Shown here: one piece after another, positions 26,767-35,043 of the stretch | Layout of the letters: each line of letters opens with the position of its first letter | Numbering within the stretch: the first letter of the stretch is position 1 | DNA from: G963668345 sp965226215 | Lineage (GTDB): Bacteria > Acidobacteriota > Terriglobia > Bryobacterales > UBA6623 | Direction: 5' to 3' | DNA: 64,000 nt | Assembly (NCBI GenBank): GCA_965226215.1 | Contig: CBDDCH010000002.1 | Span: 2,976,001 to 3,040,000, forward strand | Made by a program: the position numbers and the translations under genes | Notes under the pieces: model-generated | What the model was told of the DNA's origin: nothing | Database searches by the model: none | Seen by the model: only the letters and a program-made list of their open reading frames with translations

Positions 26767-28659
26767 CTACCATCCCGCTGCGTAACGGTAGCCGTAGGGG
26801 TCTGCGCCGGCCTCGATCACGCCGCTGGGACGCATGTGGACGGCGACGGGCGCGGAGCCACTCTGCCAGCGGCTGCGCCGCTCGACTTTGTGTCCCCAAC
26901 TCTGCAGTTGCCGCATCACCTCTTCGGGGACGCGCTCGTCGAGCAACAGCAGATTCCGGTTAATGGCATGATCGTCGAAACTCGAGACGAGATGGCGCGT
27001 TTGGAAACGAGGGGCTTCGACCGCCCATTGTGGATTCACGCCGAACTGCATGGTGAGCAGCATGACCTGCAACAGGGCCTGCTCCTGCATATCTCCCCCG
27101 GGGGTCGAGAGCGCCATGAAAGGATCGCCGCCCCGGGTGACGATGGTGGGCGTGAGCGTGATGCGCGGCCGTTTGCCGGGCTCAACGACATTCGGGTGAT
27201 CCGGGATCATCACGAAACTCTGCGCCCGCTGCGTCAACGGAATGCCGGTATCAGCGGCGATCACCGACGGCATCCATGCACCGGACGGCGTCGTCGAAAA
27301 CATCGTTCCGTCGCTGGCGATGATGTTGATGCCGGTCGTATCGTGCGACGCCAGAGAATCGCCCAGCGGGCGAAGCTGCCCTTTGAAACGCGAAGGGTGG
27401 GGGGGCTGTCCCTTGCCGAAGCGCCCCGGCCGAAATGCAGCCGACGCGCGCTCAGGATCGATCATCTGCCGCCGCTCGGCCGCGTAGGTCTTGCTCAGCA
27501 AAGGAGACGGGATGGAAGCGAACTTCGGATCAGCGTAGTAGGTGTCGCGGTCGGCGTACGCCAGTTTCAGCGCCTCGACCAGAATGTGAATGTAGATCGC
27601 CGAGTTCCAGCCCATCGACTTTAGATCGAAGCCCTCTAAGATGTTCAGAGTCTGAATCATCACCGCGCCCTGGGTCCAGAAGCCTCCCTTGTAGACCTCG
27701 AAACCCCGGTAGGTCGTCTTTAACGGTTGCTCCACCTCAAGACGAAAGGACGCCAGGTCTTCGTAGCGCAGCAGCCCCTTGTTTTCCTTGGAAAAACCAG
27801 CGATCTTGCGGGCAATCTCGCCGCGGTAAAATAGATCGCGCACGGCCTCGATGCCTTCACCGCGAGAGGCGCCGCTTTCCAGCGCCTTACGCTCAGCCGC
27901 CACCATCAAGCGAATCGTTTTCGCCAGGTCGGGCTGACGGAAGATTTCCCCCGGTCGTGGAAGGCGCCCGGTCGGCAGAAAGACTCGGCGCGAAGTTGGA
28001 TAGCGCTGAAAGAAGCGGGAAGCTCGAGTAATGGCCCGTGCGCGGATCTCGTCCAAGGGCATTGCGTCGGCCAGGTCAAGTGCCGGTTGGATGACCTCGG
28101 CGAACGGTTTTGTGCCGAATTCCTTCAGGGCGAGCAACCCGGCGTCGACCATACCGGGCGTGAGAGCGGGCAACAGACCGTAAGCGGGAATGGGGCCGGT
28201 TTTTCGGCCTCGCCGGCGCGCCTCTTGTTCGTCTTCCGGCAAAGTTCGCAGTTTTTGAAAGAACTTGCGGGTCATCAACGCGGGAGCAGGTCCCAATCCA
28301 GGGATGCAATGAACGGTTCCTGCCGATGTTCGGATGAGAATGGGAGCCTCACCACCAAATCCAAAGTGAGAGAACTCGGAAACCGCTCCGGCGAAAAGCG
28401 CGGCCACGCCGGCGTCCACACCGTTGCCTCCCCCGTGAAGCACGCGGGTGGCGGCCTCAGTCACCAGCGGAGTACCGGCGGCTACCGCAGCTCGCGTGCC
28501 GCGGACCACGGGCCGCATCATATGCCAGCGACGCTCTTTCTCTTTTTCTTGCTGCTGCTCGCGGGGTGGCGGCGTCTGGGAAGGAGACTGCACCCCGATC
28601 GCGAGAAGTGCCAGGAAGAAAGCGCAAAGGGCCGACTTCAGCAAGGAGAATTTCGTCAT
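26767..28659 (-). CDS. ggt: Gamma-glutamyltransferase
   Basis: 630 aa with a signal peptide (LLKSALCAFFLALLAIGVQS) followed by a Pro/Gln/Glu-rich linker. Ntn-hydrolase fold: GVDAGVAALFAGAV and HFGFGGEAPILI at the start; the autoprocessing site before the nucleophile Thr in SHDTTGINIIASDG; then LTPTIVTRGGDPFMALSTPGGD. Cleaves gamma-glutamyl bonds (glutathione or similar) in the periplasm after self-cleavage into two subunits. It is divergent from the DinB gene with a 142-bp intergenic region. Some family members act on cephalosporins or other amides. Confidence 0.9.
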   Translation of the reverse strand: MTKFSLLKSALCAFFLALLAIGVQSPSQTPPPREQQQEKEKERRWHMMRPVVRGTRAAVAAGTPLVTEAATRVLHGGGNGVDAGVAALFAGAVSEFSHFGFGGEAPILIRTSAGTVHCIPGLGPAPALMTRKFFQKLRTLPEDEQEARRRGRKTGPIPAYGLLPALTPGMVDAGLLALKEFGTKPFAEVIQPALDLADAMPLDEIRARAITRASRFFQRYPTSRRVFLPTGRLPRPGEIFRQPDLAKTIRLMVAAERKALESGASRGEGIEAVRDLFYRGEIARKIAGFSKENKGLLRYEDLASFRLEVEQPLKTTYRGFEVYKGGFWTQGAVMIQTLNILEGFDLKSMGWNSAIYIHILVEALKLAYADRDTYYADPKFASIPSPLLSKTYAAERRQMIDPERASAAFRPGRFGKGQPPHPSRFKGQLRPLGDSLASHDTTGINIIASDGTMFSTTPSGAWMPSVIAADTGIPLTQRAQSFVMIPDHPNVVEPGKRPRITLTPTIVTRGGDPFMALSTPGGDMQEQALLQVMLLTMQFGVNPQWAVEAPRFQTRHLVSSFDDHAINRNLLLLDERVPEEVMRQLQSWGHKVERRSRWQSGSAPVAVHMRPSGVIEAGADPYGYRYAAGW

Positions 28660-28801
28660 CGAAAGCTCGCCGCGGACTTACTGTCATCATAATAGCGCCC
28701 CGAAATAGAGGCTCGCGTCGGAATCTAAGAGCTTGCGCTCCGCCAGCTCATGTTGAGACGATCGGGGATCGAATCAAAAGGCGCAAGCGGAAGGAGATCA
28801 C

Positions 28802-29311
28802 ATGTCATTGAGCGATGCACTACTGCCGGAGTTTGACCATGAGATGGCAAACACCCGCAAGAGCTTGGAGCGCGTACCGGAGGACAAGCTCGACTGGAAA
28901 CCACACACCAAGTCCATGACTCTGGGCCACCTCGCGGGACATCTCGCCGAGATACCCACTTGGGGGGCGACAACCGTCAACGAGGGTTCCTTTGACATTG
29001 CCCCACCCGATGGGCCCGCCCACGAACCCTTCAAAGCAAAATCCGTAGCGGAGGCCCTCGAGAGGTTCGACAAGAACGTAGCGGACGCGCGTGCCGCCAT
29101 AGAAGGAGCAAGCGACGAGACACTACTGAGGCCGTGGTCGTTGCTCCATGGTGGAAATACGGTCTTTACGCTGCCCCGCATCGCCGTTCTCCGCAGCTTT
29201 GTGATGAGCCACTCGATACATCACCGTGCGCAGCTCGGGGTGTACCTGCGCTTGAATGATGTCCCTGTCCCTGCGATTTACGGACCATCCGCGGACGAAT
29301 CCGGGATGTAG
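28802..29311 (+). CDS. DinB-family metal-binding four-helix protein
   Basis: 169 aa. DinB/YfiT pattern: LERVPEDKLDWKPHTKSMTLGHLAGHLAEIP with the first His ligand, and SHSIHHRAQLGVYLRLNDVPVP with the second and third His. Many members are bacillithiol- or mycothiol-dependent transferases; others have unknown roles. ATG 28802 is preceded by AAGGAGATCAC, an excellent ribosome binding site. Confidence 0.9.
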   Translation: MSLSDALLPEFDHEMANTRKSLERVPEDKLDWKPHTKSMTLGHLAGHLAEIPTWGATTVNEGSFDIAPPDGPAHEPFKAKSVAEALERFDKNVADARAAIEGASDETLLRPWSLLHGGNTVFTLPRIAVLRSFVMSHSIHHRAQLGVYLRLNDVPVPAIYGPSADESGM

Positions 29312-29474
29312 CAGGGTCACATAAGAACCCACGGAGCCCAGAAGACAAGCCACGGGCCAGCAGTACCGGAGGATTGCGGCCGTGGAACCCAAGTGTGATC
29401 CATGAGCTTCCATTCCGCGCCTGGGCAGACACGGTGGTCTGTCCCTACAAACCCCGCTGTGCTACTTTGGCCCC

Positions 29475-30632
29475 ATGTTTGCCTCAAGGACCCGCTGGGA
29501 CACATCCCCGAACCGGCTGGCAGCGTGCCTGGAGAAGCGCCGCCGCCAGGGGCTGCCTATTCTTGATCTGACGGAGTCGAACCCGACCCAGTGCGGCTTC
29601 GCCTACGATCCCGAACCCATCTTGCAAGGACTGGCGGGCGAGGCTTCGCTGCGATATGAACCGGACCCACGGGGGCTGGCCGTCGCGCGTGAGGCAGTGG
29701 CTAACTACTACGCCGACCGTCGGGCGCCCATCTCATCCGACCGGATCATCCTCACCACGGGGACCAGCGAAGCTTACAGCTTTCTGTTTCGGCTGCTGGC
29801 TGACTCGGGGGACGAAATCCTGGCGCCGTCGCCTAGCTATCCGCTGCTGGATTTCTTGGCGGAGCTGAATGACGTCAACCTGGTCACCTACCCTCTTTTG
29901 TACGAAAACGGCTGGCGCATCGACATCGAAAAGCTGGCTTCGGTTATCAGTGCCCGTAGCCGCGCCATCGTTGTCATCACGCCCAACAACCCGACGGGGT
30001 CTCTCCTCCGGCGCGGCGAGATCGAACAACTCATCGAGCTGGCAACCCAACATAACCTAGCGCTGATCGCCGATGAAGTCTTCCGCGACTACTGCTGGGC
30101 GCCCGAAAGCAGCCAACCGGAAAGCCTGGCAACGGTGGAGGACTGCCTTGCCTTTACCTTGAGCGGGTTATCCAAAATCGCGGCTCTGCCCCAGATGAAA
30201 CTGGCTTGGATCGTGACCAACGGACCCAGCCGCCTGGTTGAGGACGCGCTCCGTCGCCTGGAGGTTATCGCTGATATCTATCTCTCTGTAAGCACCCCGG
30301 TCCAACAGGCTGCCGCGAGCCTGATGGCACAAGGCAACCGCCTACGGCCACAACTTCTCGAGCGAATCCATGAGAATCTCGCGTTCTTCGATAGGAGCCT
30401 AACCCGACACTGCCGGCGTCTCGAAGCCGAAGGCGGTTGGTACGCCATTCTACAAGTACCGGAGATCGCAGACGATGAAGATTGGGCTGTCCGGCTGGTC
30501 GAAGAAGAAGGTGTCTACCTCCACCCCGGCCAATTCTTCGGTTTCTCCCAAGAAGGGCATCTTGTGGTCAGCCTAATCACACCAGGGGAGATCTTCAGAA
30601 AAGGGACAGACCTGCTGCTAGCGCGCTTGTAA
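29475..30632 (+). CDS. PLP-dependent aminotransferase (class I/II)
   Basis: 385 aa, class I/II fold: LDLTESNPTQCG at the N-terminus, TTGTSEAYSFLFRLL, ITPNNPTGSLL, LIADEVFRDY (Asp pairing with PLP nitrogen) and the Schiff-base Lys in SGLSKIAALPQMKLAW. The substrate is probably alanine, aspartate or an aromatic amino acid but not resolvable. The start is the ATG at 29475; no strong ribosome binding site upstream. Confidence 0.9.
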   Translation: MFASRTRWDTSPNRLAACLEKRRRQGLPILDLTESNPTQCGFAYDPEPILQGLAGEASLRYEPDPRGLAVAREAVANYYADRRAPISSDRIILTTGTSEAYSFLFRLLADSGDEILAPSPSYPLLDFLAELNDVNLVTYPLLYENGWRIDIEKLASVISARSRAIVVITPNNPTGSLLRRGEIEQLIELATQHNLALIADEVFRDYCWAPESSQPESLATVEDCLAFTLSGLSKIAALPQMKLAWIVTNGPSRLVEDALRRLEVIADIYLSVSTPVQQAAASLMAQGNRLRPQLLERIHENLAFFDRSLTRHCRRLEAEGGWYAILQVPEIADDEDWAVRLVEEEGVYLHPGQFFGFSQEGHLVVSLITPGEIFRKGTDLLLARL

Positions 30633-31096
30633 ACGTCTGACGGGCTACTCGCGGGCGCTGTATTGCAATCGGGCTTCTTCAGACTGCCCGACGCAGAACT
30701 GCGGCCGAGATGAGATCTCGAAGGAATTGCTTCGTTCGAATCCCGGACCTTACACGAAAAACACGCATAGCTATTTGGGCTGGATCTGCCCTAGCAGTCG
30801 GCACCGTCGTCTTCGCCCATCTGCCCTTGATCATTGCTAAGTAGTCCGTTTCTATTGAGAAGCCAGTTGGATGATGGGGAACTTCGGGCACGGCATGCCG
30901 TGCCCAACGGCGCCCAGAGGTCGCCGCTGCGGGCCGGAAGCCCGCGCCAGATGGCGTGCCGCTACGTTTCCAGGCGCCCAACAGATCTGTCGAGGCACAG
31001 CATGCTGTGCCCGTCCGCACTCCGCCCGAAACCTGAGTGTACTTATGAAACGGAGTACTAAGTCATCAAAAGGGGACTCTTGCGGCCCAAACGGCC
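30633..31096. other. Intergenic stretch carrying a MITE-like element
   Basis: Holds the 226-bp element at 30837-31062. Open frames here have no recognisable features. Confidence 0.5.
30837..31062. repeat. 226-bp MITE-like element with 16-bp inverted ends
   Basis: Left end CTAAGTAGTCCGTTTC and right end GAAACGGAGTACTAAG are inverted repeats with 14 of 16 matches. It contains two perfect palindromes, GGGCACGGCATGCCGTGCCC (30886-30905) and GGCACAGCATGCTGTGCC (30994-31011). Shorter relatives of the left end lie at 8793 and 36885. It has no coding capacity. Confidence 0.65.
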
Positions 31097-31570
31097 ATGA
31101 AACCGGAGAATATCGTCCCGTCCGGCGCGGGGCCTGGGCCTTCAGAATTTCGATCCTCGCTACGTGGTAGGATATATTGCTTGACTCTAGAGGAAGCAAA
31201 TTCGATACCGGAAAGACGCTTCGCCGGAGCGGTCATTCTCAGAGGCTACAAGGATCTGGTAGGCACCTCCGTACCGGTCGACGACAAAATGGCCGCTATA
31301 AGCTGGTTTCTGTCGGAGGGCACCGAGAGAGGATCATTTGATCATTGGTGCCGCCTCCTCGACGTCGACCCGATCCGCTACAGGGACCACCTTCGCTACA
31401 TGGGCCTACTGCCTTGCAGCCGGACCACACGCAGTGACCGCAAACTGGAGCGATGGCTGCGTAGATTTTTTCGGCGTGATCTCAAGCGCCAGGCAAAGCA
31501 CCGCTCAGAGGTAGATCACGGGACGAACGGTGCAACCACTCCGGTCTCTAGGATTCCAGCGGCAGTCTAG
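31097..31570 (+). CDS. Conserved-looking hypothetical protein
   Basis: 157 aa from ATG 31097; an in-frame TTG at 31181 opening LTLEEANSIPERRFAGAVI may be the true start. The middle AISWFLSEGTERGSFDHWCRLLDVDPIRYRDHLRYMGLL resembles short acidobacterial proteins with an xxFxxxCxxLGxDPxxxR motif, possibly a small DNA-binding helical domain. The C-terminus is basic. Function unknown. Confidence 0.55.
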   Translation: MKPENIVPSGAGPGPSEFRSSLRGRIYCLTLEEANSIPERRFAGAVILRGYKDLVGTSVPVDDKMAAISWFLSEGTERGSFDHWCRLLDVDPIRYRDHLRYMGLLPCSRTTRSDRKLERWLRRFFRRDLKRQAKHRSEVDHGTNGATTPVSRIPAAV

Positions 31571-31822
31571 CGGCGATTGCCGGCTGGGACGATTTCCGCT
31601 ATGGTCTGGTTGCCGCAATGATCACTCGCGCCCGAATTGGCCGCAGGAAATCGCAAACTGTGCCATAATGGAACTGCTGTTGAGATCTTCTGAACCGCCC
31701 TCCCATTTTTCCGCAGAACTGAAAGCGCACCTAAACTTTGCTCGCTAGTTCGTCTCTGCAGATCCTGGGCCGGCCCGATCAGCCAGTCCGACAGTGATTT
31801 TTCCATTAGGAGATTATCAGTA

Positions 31823-32023
31823 ATGAGAGAAAAAGGTACTGTGAAGTGGTTTAACCCCGACAAAGGTTTCGGGTTTATCCAGCGTGCAAGCGGCGGTGAC
31901 GTATTTGTACACCATACCGCGATTCAAACGGAAGGCTTCCGGACACTGGACGAAGGAGCGGAAGTAGAGTTCGAGGTAGGTGACGGACCCAAGGGACCGA
32001 GGGCGGTTAACGTAACTTTCTAG
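31823..32023 (+). CDS. cspA: Cold-shock domain protein
   Basis: 66 aa single cold-shock domain (OB fold): GTVKWFNPDKGFGFIQ with RNP1 KGFGFI and GGDVFVHHTAIQ with RNP2 VFVHH. It binds single-stranded RNA/DNA and acts as an RNA chaperone. TAGGAGA precedes the ATG. The preceding ~250 bp lack a gene and could be a long structured 5' leader as in other csp genes. The extra Glu-rich insert (DEGAEVEFEV) is normal. Confidence 0.95.
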   Translation: MREKGTVKWFNPDKGFGFIQRASGGDVFVHHTAIQTEGFRTLDEGAEVEFEVGDGPKGPRAVNVTF

Positions 32024-32401
32024 CGACACCTACCGGCGCGGATCTCCGCCGCGAGCGAGACCGATTACATTCTTTGAAGATGCGCCTCGAATGAGCATAG
32101 CGGCGCACGTTGGGTCCCCGCATCCCCGCCGGCCCCCGCGACTGAATGGAAGCACTCCATTTACAGGGAGACGATCGTCTTGTAAGCTGTCAGGCGGCAC
32201 GTAAGGGGAATCATCCGGTCGATTGTCGAGTCGTGACGTTCGGTTTCGCGTTCCTTGAATCCCGCGCAGCCTTGACCCGAACCGTGCCGCCGAAGCTCAA
32301 GTGTATTCAAAGAAGGACCTTGCGTGAGGCTGAGCGGGCAAGATTGCGCTACCGACTTCTGCTAAAGTCGGTCGGGCGCAGGGCACGACGAGTGAGTGAA
32401 C
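32024..32401. other. Intergenic stretch, no feature seen
   Basis: The 378 bp between the convergent cold-shock gene and the small basic gene have open frames of biased composition only. No hairpin with U-tract recognised. Confidence 0.4.
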
Positions 32402-32599
32402 CTAAGCGTTTTCGCCAAGCACCTCTGCCGCGGGAAGCCCGAGGTCAGCCGGGTCCACCACCTCGATCGGAGGGCCTCCTCCCCCGGTTTGTTTTCCGGC
32501 CTTACGGCGCTCCTTGCGCGCCGCTTTTTCCTGGCGCTTCTCAGCCCGGGCAAACTCTTTCTGACGCTTCTGGAACTTAGTATTCGATCGACTAGCCAA
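32402..32599 (-). CDS. Small basic coiled protein, acidobacterial type
   Basis: 65 aa, TTG start with AAGGAGGG six to ten bases upstream. N-terminus SNTKFQKRQKEFARAEKRQE is highly charged and helical, followed by a Gly/Pro-rich linker and an acidic tail. Short proteins with the SNxxFxKRQKExARxEK opening are frequent in Acidobacteria and Deltaproteobacteria. Function unknown; nucleic-acid association is plausible. Confidence 0.7.
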   Translation of the reverse strand: MASRSNTKFQKRQKEFARAEKRQEKAARKERRKAGKQTGGGGPPIEVVDPADLGLPAAEVLGENA

Positions 32600-32802
32600 A
32601 AGGAACCCTCCTTCGGGACTCGTGACCCCTAGCAGCGTGACGCCCGGCCCCGGGAGCAGTTTCGCTTAGGACCTGGCTGCTGCTCCTTGAAGTTAAAAGC
32701 AGGCAGGCGCCGGATCGAAAAGGGGAGAATCCGGGAAAAGCAACGGTCGCCAGTCAGCCTGACACGGATCTTGAACTAACCCTCTACTTTAGCACACCAA
32801 CT

Positions 32803-33928
32803 TTACTCGTCAGTTCCGTCGCCCGCCAACTTACCGGTCTTGTCGTAGACCAAAAAGGCGTGCATGAAGGGGTAGAGATCGCCGTCGAGGACGCGATCGA
32901 CGGCGCCCGTCTCCAGCTTGCTTCGTAGATCTTTCACCAAGCGATACGGGGCCATGACGTAGTTGCGAATCTGGCTGCCGAAATCAATGTCGGCCTTCGA
33001 TGCCTCAAGCTTGTCGGCCTCGGCTTGTTTCTTCTTCATCTCGTGGTCGTAAAGCCGTGACTTCAGCATCTTCATTGCCGAGGAGCGGTTCTTGTGCTGG
33101 GAACGCTCGTTCTGGCACTGCACAACGATCTTCGTCGGGAGGTGGGTGATGCGCACGGCCGAGTCGGTCATATTGACGTGCTGCCCACCGGCTCCACTGG
33201 AGCGAAAGGTGTCGACCCGCAGGTCGTCAGGACGAATATCGACCTTGATCTCCTCATCGATCTCCGGGTAGACGAATACAGAGGCAAACGAGGTGTGTCG
33301 GCGCGCATTCGAATCAAACGGAGAGATCCGCACCAGCCGGTGGACGCCGACTTCGGACCGCAACAGCCCGTACGCATTCTCCCCCTCCACCGTGAATGTC
33401 GCCGACTTGAGGCCCGCTTCCTCCCCGGGCAGTGAGTCGGTGACTTCCGCCTTGAACCCCTGCCGCTCGACCCAACGCAAATACATGCGCAGCAGCATTT
33501 CGGTCCAGTCTTTGGCTTCGGTTCCGCCCGCGCCGGAGTGAAGCACGACGATCGCGTTGCGGTGGTCGTTTGCGCCGGAAAGAAGCGACTCGGTCTCAAT
33601 CCGCTGGGCATTTTCGGCCAACGCTGCCAGCTCTTCGCGAAGCTCGGGTTCGACCGGCTCACCTTCGCGCCCAAGCTCAATCAGGGCTTCCAGGTCGGAG
33701 ATGCCTTCCGCCAGCTTGCTATCAGCCCCCACAGCGGCCGTCAAACGCTTGCGCTCCCGCATCACGGTCTGGCTCTTTTCGGTGTCGTTCCAGAAACCGG
33801 GATCGGCGATCTGCTTTTCGATTTTTTCTAGTTGGGATTTCTTGGGGGCAAGGTCAAAGATACCCCCGGATGCCTTCGACGCGAAGCCGCAGGGCGGAGA
33901 ATTCTCGCTCTAGTTCATCGACAGCCAT
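32803..33928 (-). CDS. prfB: Peptide chain release factor 2 with programmed +1 frameshift
   Basis: RF2 recognises UGA/UAA and triggers peptide release. The first frame starts ATG 33928 (MAVDELEREFSALRLRVEGIRGY) and meets CTT TGA C at 33853-33859. A GGGGG run three bases upstream of CTTTGAC acts as the internal Shine-Dalgarno. A +1 shift at CTT continues as DLAPKKSQLEKIEKQIADPG and the main frame, about 374 aa in total. The catalytic GGQ (SSGAGGQHVNM) and the SPF codon-recognition motif (RISPFDSNAR) are present. The site is the classic autoregulatory one: low RF2 at the UGA codon permits the shift. Confidence 0.97.
33853..33859 (-). promoter_or_regulatory. prfB programmed frameshift site
   Basis: CTTTGAC on the minus strand, with GGGGG upstream, matching the E. 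coli prfB site. TGA is codon 25 of the first frame. Confidence 0.95.
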
Positions 33929-34104
33929 CGTTGTTTTCTCTGGAGGAAGGGCGAAACCCGGTCCTCACAAACAACCACCGACCTAAGGCAGCAACGGACA
34001 GCCAACATCAGCAAGTTGTAATTACACTCATTATATCCGTCTCCGCAAACGAGCCTCCTAGCCCCGACCGGCATCACGCGTCCATGCCCAGAGATCAAGA
34101 AGCA

Positions 34105-34665
34105 TCAACTCCCATCGCCTAACTCTTCTTCCCACGTTGCAAGAACGTCCGGCCGTGCCAAGCTCTCGGCTAGCTCCCGCAGCAGCGGTTCGAGATAACC
34201 GCGGTCGAGAGAGGTTCGGTATCGACGTAGGAGGCGCCGGGCGTCTTCGATGTCCTTCTGACGCTCGGAGATAATCTTCATCAAGATCAGATCCTCAACC
34301 GACACAACCGACACGGTTTTGCCGGCGACCGGCTTGCTATGAGCCCGGCTAATCGCCTGCTCCTCCCACGGCAACGTAGCAAAAATGATATCTGCCCGAA
34401 CACCTTGCACCGTCGTGACCGGCAGCACCCGAGTACGTCGTACAAACTCCAAAGGCTGGCTTGGTGCGGCGGGCAGCCGTTGGCAAAGAGCTGTGATCGT
34501 TCGTTCGAGGTCTTCCGGCTCAACCCAGACGGCCCAGTCAACATCCAGAGTGGCTCGAGCTTCGCCCCATAGCGATACCGCCAACCCTCCAACGAGCATG
34601 TGGGGTATCGAGAGGGAGTCTAAAAGCGCCGCCACCTCGACTACGGAGGCCTCGAGGTCGTTCAT
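34105..34665 (-). CDS. Nucleotidyltransferase-fold protein (MNT/AbiEii-like)
   Basis: 186 aa from ATG 34665. A nucleotidyltransferase N-terminal half: LDSLSIPHMLVGGLAVSLWG (GGxA in place of strict GSxxxGxxxxxSDxD) and ATLDVDWAVWV supplying the acidic pair; VRADIIFATLPWEEQAI carries the third acidic residue. The C-terminal helices include ILMKIISERQKDIEDARRLL. Such DUF6036/AbiEii-like proteins occur as toxin or antitoxin partners. Its ATG overlaps the upstream gene stop (ATGA), so the two are translationally coupled. It sits between prfB and lnt. Confidence 0.8.
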   Translation of the reverse strand: MNDLEASVVEVAALLDSLSIPHMLVGGLAVSLWGEARATLDVDWAVWVEPEDLERTITALCQRLPAAPSQPLEFVRRTRVLPVTTVQGVRADIIFATLPWEEQAISRAHSKPVAGKTVSVVSVEDLILMKIISERQKDIEDARRLLRRYRTSLDRGYLEPLLRELAESLARPDVLATWEEELGDGS

Positions 34666-34910
34666 GAGGGGGGCGTAAGACGGGATAGAGAGGCGCGCAT
34701 CGCCTGCACCCCTCGCTTCTCCGGATCGGGGTCCTCGGCGCGCACTTCGGGCGGCAGCCAGCTCCAAATCGTCCCCAGGTCGGCCAGGATGCGGGCCGGC
34801 TCCCGCTCGAGAGGCGGCTGCTGAGCTTCCCAGCGATGGAACTCCGCCCATTGCCGCTGCCGCTCTTCAACCTGTTCGCGGAGCGTGGTCAATCTTTCTT
34901 GTTTCCCCAC
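34662..34910 (-). CDS. Small helical partner of the nucleotidyltransferase
   Basis: 82 aa: a charged helical start (LTTLREQVEERQRQWAEFHRWE), then a compact ILADLGTIWSWLPPEV segment ending SRLTPPS. In my recollection, homologues with the LPPxxR ending often precede a nucleotidyltransferase gene. The overlap ATGA with the next gene supports a two-gene unit. It is possibly an antitoxin-like or adaptor protein; function unproven. Confidence 0.7.
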   Translation of the reverse strand: MGKQERLTTLREQVEERQRQWAEFHRWEAQQPPLEREPARILADLGTIWSWLPPEVRAEDPDPEKRGVQAMRASLSRLTPPS

Positions 34911-35043
34911 AGCTTCCCGTCTGATTATAGCCTGGAGGCTTGCTGGCCCGGCCTCTATTCACGCTTTGACGGGTTCGCGTCGAGATTCCGTTGTGTGGTT
35001 GTGACAGCGCCCGCTCCAGGCGTGGCCGATCTGCTTTTCGCCT

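Noticed and set aside
26836..27624. 262-codon plus-strand frame opposite ggt
   Set aside because: Antisense shadow of a clear gamma-glutamyltransferase.
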